64,000 nt of DNA from Acorus gramineus (Eukaryota; Streptophyta; Magnoliopsida; Acorales; Acoraceae): NCBI GenBank assembly GCA_030737835.1, contig CM060847.1, positions 3,562,484 to 3,626,483 of the forward strand. Reading direction: 5' to 3'. Position 1 is the stretch's first letter. Each line of letters begins with the position of its first letter. Below the pieces are notes generated by a model. That model was not told the DNA's origin, did not search any database, and was given only the letters and a program-made list of their open reading frames with translations. Shown piece by piece: positions 55,385 to 64,000 of this stretch. A program made the translations under genes and the position numbers.

Positions 55385-56935
55385 ATGGCCGAGGGAACTG
55401 TTGGTGAATTCCAGCAGGAGAGCACCACCACCTCTGACTCAGAGCCTGAGGTTGTCATAGAAATGGACAAATCATGGGTGGATTCTGTGAGCAGCAGAAT
55501 AGATGCCTCTTTGGTCCGGCCGTGGCGGAAGAAGCAGTGCTCAATATTCCGAGTCCCAGCCAATCTGCGCGCACTACACCCGGAGGACTACGAACCCAGG
55601 GTGGTCTCCATCGGCCCGTACCACCACGGCAAAGCTCACCTCGAACATATGGAGAAGCAAAAGTGGCGGATGGCCTGGCGCCTCCTATTGAAGAGGCGCG
55701 AGGAGGATTTGCTGGGTAAGTGCCTCCACAAGGTAAAGACGTTGGAGGAGCGAGCGAGGGGCTGCTACTCGGACGTGGTTGATATGAGCAGCAATGAATT
55801 CACCGAGATGATGTTCCTGGATGGGTGCTTCCTCATCGGATATCTACTCCTCGAGAGGTCGGAGACCATCAAAAGAAAAAATCCAAACACGACGATGGAG
55901 GACGACGATAATTGGGTGTGGAAGGAGCAGAAGGACGAGGAGGAGGCCGAGAGGGGCGCCATGCACAGCTCTTTATATTATACAGAACAGGTCGCTCGTG
56001 ATCTCGTCAAGATGGAGAACCAGATGCCTTTTTTCGTGGTGCAGGCCCTGTTCCACCTGCTCGTGTTCCAGGCAGATCTAACCATCTACGATCTTGCGAT
56101 GAATGCTTTGCGCGGACAAAATCTAACCACATTTATATTAAAGAACCCCAACGTGCATCATCACTTTTTCCACCTTTTTTATGAGATGATCGTGTCGGGC
56201 TTGAACTCAAATGACACTGAGAAGTCCTCCTCCTGCATCCATGAGCTTATTGATTTGGTTGACCGGGGTTTTTCGAAGATCAATAAGACAACTCAAGGTC
56301 TTCTCCTTCCCTTACGCAATTCAATTCCAATATCATTACTTCGGAAGAGCAAAGACCGAGAGAGCAAGGAGGAGGACTGGAGCTCAGGCTGGGTAAAGAG
56401 CGCCAAGGAGATGGAGGAGGCTGGTGTTAAATTCGTGGTGAAGAGGGATTCCAGCTTCTTGGACGCGTCATTTAAAGACGGCGTGATGCGGTTCCCCATC
56501 CTTCGCATCTTCGAGGATACAATGGTGAACTTCCGCAACCTCATTGCGTTCGAGCAATGCTACCCCGACACAAAGGATCACATAACCTACTACGCGGTGT
56601 TTATGGACTGCTTGATCGACACCCCAACGGATGTGAAGGTCCTCCAAAGAGAGGGAATACTACGGATTGGAATCAGCGACGAAACGGAGGTCGCAGAGCT
56701 CTTCAACAGCCTGACTAGGGAGGTGTTCTATGCCAATAGTAAGAGCTACCTCGGGAACTTGTTTGTTGAGGTAAATAAGTACTGCGATTCGAAGACACAC
56801 AAGTGGAGGGCGGTGCTGGCGCGTGACTATTTCAACAGCCCGTGGGCGGTCAGCTCTGTGGTCGCGGCCTTCATCCTTCTGGTTCTGACTCTGTTGCAGA
56901 CGGTTTACACCATGTATAGCTACTACCACTCCTGA
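55385..56935 (+). CDS. DUF247 (UPF0481) membrane protein, intact, intronless
   Basis: A 516-residue DUF247 protein of the same intronless type as those at 2400-3965 and 14260-15840, but on the opposite strand and about 40 kb away. Begins MAEGTVGEFQQES at the first ATG, right after a poly-A stretch. Motifs: MDKSWVDSVSSRI, SIFRVPANLR near residue 57, VSIGPYHHG near 77, TEMMFLDGCFLIG, ENQMPFFVVQALF, FLDASFKDGVMRFP and NLIAFEQCY. A C-terminal hydrophobic helix (SSVVAAFILLVLTLLQTV) ends with YSYYHS. The C-terminal tail is shorter than in the tandem copies (no PPSS). No frame damage is visible. As for the others, family biochemistry is largely unknown. Confidence 0.94.
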   Translation: MAEGTVGEFQQESTTTSDSEPEVVIEMDKSWVDSVSSRIDASLVRPWRKKQCSIFRVPANLRALHPEDYEPRVVSIGPYHHGKAHLEHMEKQKWRMAWRLLLKRREEDLLGKCLHKVKTLEERARGCYSDVVDMSSNEFTEMMFLDGCFLIGYLLLERSETIKRKNPNTTMEDDDNWVWKEQKDEEEAERGAMHSSLYYTEQVARDLVKMENQMPFFVVQALFHLLVFQADLTIYDLAMNALRGQNLTTFILKNPNVHHHFFHLFYEMIVSGLNSNDTEKSSSCIHELIDLVDRGFSKINKTTQGLLLPLRNSIPISLLRKSKDRESKEEDWSSGWVKSAKEMEEAGVKFVVKRDSSFLDASFKDGVMRFPILRIFEDTMVNFRNLIAFEQCYPDTKDHITYYAVFMDCLIDTPTDVKVLQREGILRIGISDETEVAELFNSLTREVFYANSKSYLGNLFVEVNKYCDSKTHKWRAVLARDYFNSPWAVSSVVAAFILLVLTLLQTVYTMYSYYHS

Positions 56936-57961
56936 TCTCACTTCATTTCTTTTTCTTATGATCAATCCGTTTCCAGGCAGATTTGATGGTTTCACATGAG
57001 ATGGTGTCAATAAAGGGTTTAGTTTTACAGAGCTTACATGCATGTGTGGGCTTTTGTAATCTAGAAAATGTCATGTATTGGCCCTATTGGGTAAATTTGT
57101 GTATTATGTGTTGCGTGAATCAATTTTCATGCATTGTTTCTGTTTTAAGTTTATCGTATCAATAAATTAAAATATTAAAATTAAAAATTAAAGATATTCA
57201 TTAATTATAAATTGATTCTATAAAATTTGTTATGTTATTTTTATTGTAATATAAAATATTATATGGTACCAAAATTTATTACCTTTTGAGCTTTTAAATG
57301 TTCAATATATCTATAAATATACTATTTTATCATAATAAACCACTCAATGAGCGATTTAGCGAAGTAATTCATTCAAGTTGGTGGTATCATTAAACTTGAG
57401 AGTTGAGACTGGATCCATAAAAGCAAGCCTTATAGGATCATGTGACACTGAATGGGATCATGTCAATTAAGTTGAACGAATAATTTTACTTAAGTTTTAC
57501 ATGTATGGTTCCTTTATAAATATAAAATAAAGTAAGGATTCAATCATTTTTTTTAGTAATTATTTATCACTTACATTTTTTTTTTTATTATTATTGAGTG
57601 TCTCAAGGATCCACTGTGACTTAAACAAAAGGGACTCGGAACACATTAAACTTGATGCCCCCATTTGAGTGGAGGTATAAGCTATTCTAGAAACTAGTAT
57701 AGATAATGAATAAATCATATTATGTTTGGTTGTGTTTTTAGTTGTTCTCATTGAAAAATATAATAATGAAATTTTTGTTATTTGGTTGACCATGGATAAG
57801 TTATACACGCGCGCGCATATATACATATTTTATGTGTGTAATATTAAGTTTATAGTTAAAAATCTGGCACGACCCTATTAACAGACAACCCGACACCGTC
57901 TGATTCCTAAACCGAAAAAGTTGACCCAGACAACCCATATTACACATCTACTATTTATTTA
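56936..57961. other. 3' flank of the fourth DUF247 gene, no gene seen
   Basis: Probable 3' UTR to about 57170, then AT-rich sequence. A CGCGCGCATATATACATAT alternating stretch lies near 57806. Confidence 0.4.
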
Positions 57962-58693
57962 GGGTTTTTTGCATATATACAATTGAAAAACATAGTATTT
58001 ATTTTTTTACCATCACAAATAGTATATTTACTAGAATATCATTAAAATGTTTTTTAATGAACAAATGTACCATTCTGTCACTTTTTAAAACAAAAAAAAC
58101 TTAACTAGAGTTAATTTTCTAATCAATAATTAAAAATGACAAAAGAACCCTGACATGATATCTTTTATAATGTTAATAATAATTAAACACAATAATATAA
58201 TTGATTTTTTTATTCTTTCCAAATTATACATGTCTTTCTTTCTCCCATTCCTTCCTTTATTTTCATGAATCAAGAGTTAGGGTTTTTAACTCCTTCATCT
58301 ATTATGGTAGATGTCGTCATTCTTCAACAACAATCATCATCATGATACTTTAACATAGATCAATTGACTACATGTGATTTTTTACCATATTTTGCATGAT
58401 AAGAGTTCTTTTTTTTTGTGTGTTTCAAATTTTAATGTGTTTTTCCTTTTCTTATAATATTTTTCATGATATAAAAATAAATGTTATATTTTGTCATGGA
58501 AGATATAAAAATAAAAAATTAAGGGTATTTTAATCATTTTTTCATGACGTTAAAAGTCTTAGTAGAAAATTTGATAAATGTTAACTAAATATGCATAATT
58601 TTTAAATATTTTAATAGTATATAAATAATAACCTATTTATGATAATAAAAAAATAAATATCATGTTTTTCAATGTTATACATGTAAAAAACCC
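57962..58693. mobile_element. 732-bp Mutator-type MITE with exact 9-bp target duplication
   Basis: Ends GGGTTTTTTGCATATATACA and, on the complement of the right end, GGGTTTTTTACATGTATAAC; pairing goes on through ATTGAAAAACAT (about 33 bp). ATTTATTTA lies immediately outside both ends (57953-57961 and 58694-58702). A 9-bp duplication fits Mutator-like elements. No coding region. A diverged copy is probable at 13155-13945 and partial end sequences occur near 58910-59125. Confidence 0.82.
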
Positions 58694-58702
58694 ATTTATT
58701 TA

Positions 58703-59225
58703 TAAAAGGAGAAAGAACAACAAAATATGATGAAATCATAACCACCTCCATGAAATAAGGGATCAGTTACATATTAGATTTAGAAATTACAATTAAGCTA
58801 ACGTGAGATTTTAACCTTTCCACCTCATGGGGCTTGGGATGGAGCCTATCAGTTTAGGCCCAAAAATCATTATTGTAAAATTAATATTCTTATTTGTATA
58901 AATATTTTATTTTAGTAAGGTAAAATATGCAAAATAAAAAATAGTAATTTAATCATTTCACAATGATTTTAACAGTTTTATTAAAAATTTGAGTAAGAGT
59001 TAATTAAGATGGTAAATATGCATAATTTTTTTACATATTCCAATGGTATAAAAATAAATAGATTGTTTACAGTGATATAAAAATAAATAATATATTTTTA
59101 AACAGTATACATGTAAAAAATAATTTATTTTAAGTATTAACTTAAAAAAAAATCAAAATATGTAAGAACTGCACGCAATGATATGATCCATGCCATTTTT
59201 CTTGATGTAAAGAAGCATTAATTAC
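58703..59225. other. Intergenic with partial copies of the neighbouring MITE
   Basis: Stretches near 58920-59120 (TTTTAACAGTTTTATTAAAA, TAAACAGTATACATGTAAAA) resemble the right half of the 57962-58693 element. No gene. Confidence 0.4.
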
Positions 59226-59400
59226 GTGAGAGGCACGTCAGCTGGTCCACCGGTTGAACAGTTGGCTTGCAGTGAAGCTGAATCCATCTCCCCAAGGTGG
59301 TTCGTTTCTCTCCCACCTATCTTGGAATTCAATTGGACTTTTGAGACAGTTATATAGAGCGAAGATTAATGTCTCTTCTAGTGTCAAAAAGAATTTTTGT
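59226..59400 (-). pseudogene. Orphan first exon and promoter of a second-type DUF247 gene
   Basis: On the minus strand the CTCTATATAAC and CAATTGAATTCCAAG words of the second-type promoter are followed by an exon-like stretch (59305 down to 59226) that matches codon for codon the first exon at 17917-17999, including TCAGCTTCACTGCAAGCC and GGTGGACCAGCTGA. The start codon is ACG instead of ATG and the donor is AC/GTAATT. No DUF247 domain lies beyond it on this strand. The plus-strand frame here is a shadow. Confidence 0.65.
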
Positions 59401-59453
59401 GTTGATGGGTGTCCCCGTTATTTTTTTGAATGGAAACGTGAGTATATTTATAT

Positions 59454-61507
59454 GGGAATTTTTTATTTATACCCCTGTTAAATATGGTATTTTGCATTAT
59501 ACCCCCTTAAAAAGCTAATTGCATCTATACCCCTGAAAAACTCTTTCGTGTTGCAACTGTGCCCCTCCGTCTGTCTCCGTTACCAAGGCTGAACCAACCA
59601 TGGTTACGAACCTAACTCTACCCCACGAAATGTCTCTTTTACCCCATGGAATTTTGCATTTATACCCCTGTTAAATATGGTATTTTGCGTTATACCCCCA
59701 TTGAAAAGCTAATTGCCTCTATACCCCTGGAAACTTCTTTCGTGTTACAACTGTGCCCCTCCGTCCATCTCCGTTACCAAGGCTGAACATATAATTTATG
59801 TTGTTTTGTATTGCAGTTAGAATAGGACACTCATGTTGATCTAATTTTTAGGTATGGAGGGTTTTGAAAGATTGATAAAGGCTCAGGAAAAGGAACATAT
59901 AAGAACATATAAGAGAACATATGTCTTGTATTTTTCAATGCTTATACATTTCACATATCATTGTGATCTTGTTTATTAAACAGCAAAAATAAGTAGCTGA
60001 ATAGACAAATATACATAGATCCATTTTTTTTTCTTGAAATATTTGTAATATCAACTTTAAAATCAAGACAATTGTTTAAACAGTTTATCTAAAAAGTATC
60101 AAATTTCTACTTGGTTCTTCTATGCTTGGAGTGGATCATTGTTGAGTTCCATATGGTTCTCATTATGCTAATAGAGATTCTATTGTCTTTTGATTTTTGT
60201 TCGTGAAATCTCAACATTGAAATAAAATTTGTGATTTTTTACTTTTGTTCATCCTACAATCAATCGGTGTTTTTTTGTCTCTATGTGGTGTATTATGCTA
60301 ATTGATGCTTATTCTACATGTTGAGGATCATCTGACATGAAAATTTAATCAATATTTTTATATTTTTTTCACTGTGATAGTCAGGATGATTATGCCTTAC
60401 TTTCTGGCTATATGATTGAAATAGTGTTTGTTGATATTTTCTATTATGGAAAATAATATCTATCAATGAAACCCAAATAAACACTATTTATCTTAGTCTT
60501 TTGAATAATTGTAAGGTTTTCAACATGAAGAATTTAGCTAGATCCTGGTATATTTTATTTTTATGTTGAAGAATGTGAGAAAAAAGAGTTTCAATAGGTC
60601 TGGAGGTTGCAAAACTCACTCTTGACATGATGTTCACATACAATTGAAGATATAATTTGATATTAAAAGTCTTTAAACACGTTATGTTTTTTTTTTTTTG
60701 TAACATGTAATTTTGATTATTTCATTTAATTCATATTTAATACTATTGTGTCATTTATACAAAAGATCAAATAAATAAATAGAAATCCTAATAGTTAAAG
60801 TTTTGTATTATTTTATTTTTTGTAATAATTTTTTAATTTAAATGAACAACCATAACTAAAAAAAATTATTTAGTAATTTTTTTTATTTTGTTTTTCACTT
60901 TAGAATGAAATACCTAACTTCTGGTTTCAAAAAGAATGAAAGGAACTGGAGTTATCACTTCATAATTTTTTAAGGGCAATTAGTCATTGCTTTTTTATTT
61001 CAAAATGAATTTTGTGATTATTTTCTGGTATGGTTATATGATTGAAATAGTGTTTGTTGATAGATTTTCTATTATGGAAAATAAAATCTGTCAGTGAAAC
61101 CCAAATAAACACTATCTATCTTAGTCTTTTGAATAATTATAAGGTTTTCAATCAATCATTGAAGAAGATGAGAAAAAAAGGGTTTCAGCAGGTTTGGAGG
61201 TTGAAGAAAAGAGGTTTTATAAGCATCAGGCAAACACAGGGGCATAGATGAAATTTCAGACAGACACAGGGGTATAAATGCAATTTTGAGCCCCTGTGGT
61301 GCAAAGGGTAGTTTGGTCAATTCATTTTGCATTTAACGCCGTTAATGGAATATTCCTGGTATATTCCACTCTCATCCGACGGAACTTAACTTCAAGGGCA
61401 CAGTTACAACACGAAAGATTTTTTCAAGAGTATAAATGCAATTAGCTTTTTAATAGAGGTATAACGCAAAATACAATATTTAATAGGGATATAAATGCAA
61501 AATTCCC
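59454..61507. mobile_element. 2.05-kb element with long terminal inverted repeats
   Basis: Left end GGGAATTTTTTATTTATACC and, on the complement of the right end, GGGAATTTTGCATTTATATC. Pairing continues through GGTATTTTGC, AAAGCTAATTGCAT and TCTTTCGTGTTGCAACTGTG (about 140 bp). Flanking ATTTATAT and ATTTATTT may be an imperfect target duplication. The left inverted repeat is itself duplicated (about 59635-59790). An internal direct repeat of about 120 bp (TATATGATTGAAATAGTGTT) lies at 60410-60530 and 61030-61145. No transposase seen; probably non-autonomous Mutator-like. It sits between two halves of a repeat shared with 43560-43800. Confidence 0.65.
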
Positions 61508-61595
61508 ATTTATTTTAAAATATTAACCGAACAAATCACCTTTGAACGAGGGATGAGGAGAATAGAAGCAAGAAAATAAAAACCCCGAGTATTTA

Positions 61596-61840
61596 AGACA
61601 GGGAGGCCGATGTGGACGTCCCCGTTATTGAAAACTAAACAACAATTTATGCTTTTTGATGTGTTTGAGACAGGGCGGCGGGCGGCCGATGTGGGCAACA
61701 TAATTTTCTTGAGGAAATTAAAGGATAAGCTTCATAAAATAAGCACCCCAAGTGTCACATCATTGATTAGATCCCCATCTAAATGGTAACAAAGCCATTT
61801 TCTCTGGTGATAACTAAGGAACATTGCTCGTTCACACATA
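61596..61840. repeat. Copy of the 43580-43800 upstream repeat
   Basis: GTGGACGTCCCCGTTATTGA, GCTTTTTGATGTGTTTGAGA, GGCGGCCGATGTGGGCAACA, GGATAAGCTTCATAAAAT and AAGTGTCACATCATTGATTA match 43580-43800 in order and orientation. This is the continuation of the orphan first exon's upstream flank, displaced by the 59454-61507 element. Confidence 0.7.
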
Positions 61841-62889
61841 AACTAGTCTATTAATACGCGTATTAACAAATTATATTTTGTATATAAAAGTACATTTTTA
61901 ATATAAATCTTTACAGTATTGCTATTTTTATAATTATGCGTAAATACTCATTTTTCACATTAACACGATATTAAAGTGATATATTATTTTTAGAATTTTA
62001 AATTTACATTTTGTAATATGTATAAAACTAAATTACTCCCAATCTACATAGTGCATGAAATTGTTTTTATATTTTTAGAATTCCAATCTACATTCTGCAT
62101 GTAATCCTGCAACTAAACAGTTTTACTGTAATAGTTTATTGCAAACATATTTCAGGTAATTAATACTTAAAGTTAAACAATCAGGGGGTGAGTTTCTTAT
62201 ACAATCAATTTTTTCAAGTTAAAAAAAATAAGATGTACAAATTTTTGTAACTTTAATGTTTAAATATCATAAAATAAAATATATTTATATTTTTTTATGT
62301 TGATTTATTTTATATTATTTATGTTTGTTAACGATGAAGAAAAATTCTTACATACTAAACAATGTATGTCAAACATCGTGAAGAGCAGTAGAAAAAAAAA
62401 AAAAAAAAAACAGGGCACTTGTAATGACAGCTTATAAACACGAGTCCCTTGCCCGTGAAATTATAGAAGCAACATTTTCATTTCGTAAAGTTACCAATAT
62501 GTCTGGATGAAAATTTGACAGTATTGTGGTGCATTAAAGTGTATGTTAGATACGAGGTTGTTGGCCCTTTTACATGTGTTATACATTAAAAGATTGCTCT
62601 GTCACGAATCAAAAGTAGAGAAAATGAAAACAAAATCATAATTATATGAGATGAAAATTTACATGATTTGGTAAAAAAAAATGTACCTACATCTATAGAA
62701 TCCATCATATATTACTAATATATAAAAAAAAACAGTGCCCTAAAAATAATTAAAAAAATACTTAGTTTCACATCTATAGAAAAATTAATACATATAAATC
62801 AAAAACCAATCCAAAATTCTGAAAACTATGTTAATGAAATAAGTGTGAAAAAACATTAAAATTCAGATAAATATGGCCCCCAAGAAATT
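61841..62889. other. AT-rich intergenic, no gene seen
   Basis: No open frame of interest; CATTCTGCATGTAAT and TACATTTTGTAATATGTA phrases suggest degraded short repeats near 62000-62110. Confidence 0.4.
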
Positions 62890-63525
62890 GCAAATAACCC
62901 TGTTAGTTGGTTGTACACGCACCCATGCATAATTGAATTATATAAGCTACTTTATATTATAATTAGAAGATAAACAAAAGTCCATATTATTATAAATAAT
63001 TCTTCTAAAACAAAAACAATGCATGTTTGATAACTGGGATTCTATTATGTATATTTTATATCGTTGAAATAAAAATACATTATTGTATTTCAGCATATAC
63101 TTATTTTTCATTTAACAGTTCCTTTTACAACTCGAAATACACCCTCATATACCTCTTTATTCATTTAATAGTAATTTTACGATCTATATACCATCGTAAG
63201 TGAGATATATATATATACCTTGTTAATTTTTTGAATGTACGCACACCCGTGCGTCATTGAATTGTATAAACTACTTTATATTATAATCGAAAGATAACAA
63301 GAGACCATATTATTATAAGCAATTCTTCTAAAACAAAAACAATGTTTGATAACTGGGGTTCTATTATGTATAATTTATATTTTTGAAACAAAAAATATAT
63401 TATTGTATTTCACCATATACTTATTTTTCATACACCCTCATATACCTCTTTAATCATTTAACAGTCATCTTCCGATGTATATATCTCCGTAGGTGAGATA
63501 TATACCTTGTTAATTTTTTTTAACA
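62890..63525. repeat. Two tandem ~300-bp AT-rich units
   Basis: Units about 62905-63230 and 63236-63525 share ACTACTTTATATTATAAT, TTCTTCTAAAACAAAAACAA, TTTGATAACTGGG, CATATACTTATTTTTCAT, ACACCCTCATATACCTCTTT and ACCTTGTTAATTTTTT. The second lacks about 30 bp in the middle. Non-coding. Confidence 0.75.
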
Positions 63526-64000
63526 TTTACTAAAATTAAGTATATTAAATTCAAAATAGTGCAATGTTTACTATTTAAAAAAATATATATATATGATAAC
63601 TATATTTGGGGTTATATTTAGGATTGTACCTAACATTAAGTGAACATCCACTCAAAGTTATATTAAAAATAAAACCAAAAAAACATTTATTCATTCTCTA
63701 TCAAAGACATTAATTTTTGAAAAATTTTAAACTAAATCATTTTTACCGATCAAAACTCAGACCACACAAAAAAAAAATCCACCATTACCTTCAACGAGAG
63801 TATGCACAATCGACCACGTAATCAAATTTTCAACCACTACTCATTAAAAAATGGATTACCAAACCCCCTAAAAACAATCTAATCAATAAAAAAAAAGGAA
63901 ACAAATTTCAAATTAAAAAACAAGACATTCATGAATAATTTCATGGGCTCAAATGGGTTTGATTCCATTTGTACTTTCTGTATTTATTAATATAATTAAA
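63526..64000. other. AT-rich end of window, no gene seen
   Basis: Only short chance frames; nothing recognised. Confidence 0.4.

Noticed and set aside
1-64000. tRNA, rRNA, CRISPR arrays, prokaryotic-type operons
   Set aside because: Looked for B-box words, rRNA-like blocks and regularly spaced repeats. Only SINE-like A/B boxes (28905-29175 and 52800-52925) were found; repeats are transposon or tandem types.
1-64000. HPS10-like secreted stigma gene of a grass-type self-incompatibility locus
   Set aside because: No short signal-peptide plus four-cysteine frame was recognised, though a spliced one could be missed by eye.

Overview
The window looks like nuclear DNA of a flowering plant, probably a monocot. 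It is AT-rich and gene-poor, and full of short non-autonomous transposons. It has plant-type introns and several members of the plant-specific DUF247 (UPF0481) family. The one universally conserved gene, 40S ribosomal protein S28, encodes the 65-residue form with LDDQNR that I recall from grasses rather than the Arabidopsis form; this is why I lean to a monocot. No bacterial, organellar or CRISPR features are seen.

Layout. (1) About 1-16 kb: three tandem, same-strand (minus) segmental copies, each a DUF247 gene plus 2-4 kb of its 3' flank. The first (2400-3965) and third (14260-15840) genes are intact and intronless; the middle one (7727-9440) is a pseudogene. Transposon insertions make the three flanks differ. 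(2) About 17.9-25.2 kb: a DUF247 gene of a second type on the plus strand, with a short first coding exon and one intron (17917-19817). A decayed relative follows (two orphan first exons and a tail fragment, 22740-24190), then a 907-bp solo LTR. (3) 27.8-31.9 kb: RPS28, with a palindromic telo-box at its inferred 5' end and a long 5'-UTR intron that carries a hAT-like element and tandem repeats. (4) 33.7-38.8 kb: an eight-exon receptor-like kinase of the ALE2/At4g02010 group. All splice junctions can be placed and give a 717-residue protein. (5) 39.8-48.4 kb: a DUF247 N-terminal relic, a second-type DUF247 pseudogene split by a 238-bp solo LTR, and a chimeric duplicate of the kinase's last exon. 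(6) 48.4-55.2 kb: tandem and dispersed repeats, including a four-unit array with C-runs. (7) 55.4-56.9 kb: a fourth intact DUF247 gene on the plus strand. (8) 57-64 kb: Mutator-type non-autonomous elements, an orphan minus-strand DUF247 first exon and AT-rich repeats.

The main biology is a birth-and-death cluster of DUF247 membrane proteins with two gene architectures: four intact genes, two large pseudogenes and several relics. Single-copy housekeeping and signalling genes sit among them. Most DUF247 proteins have no known biochemical function. In grasses some serve as pollen determinants of the S and Z self-incompatibility loci, but nothing here shows that role.
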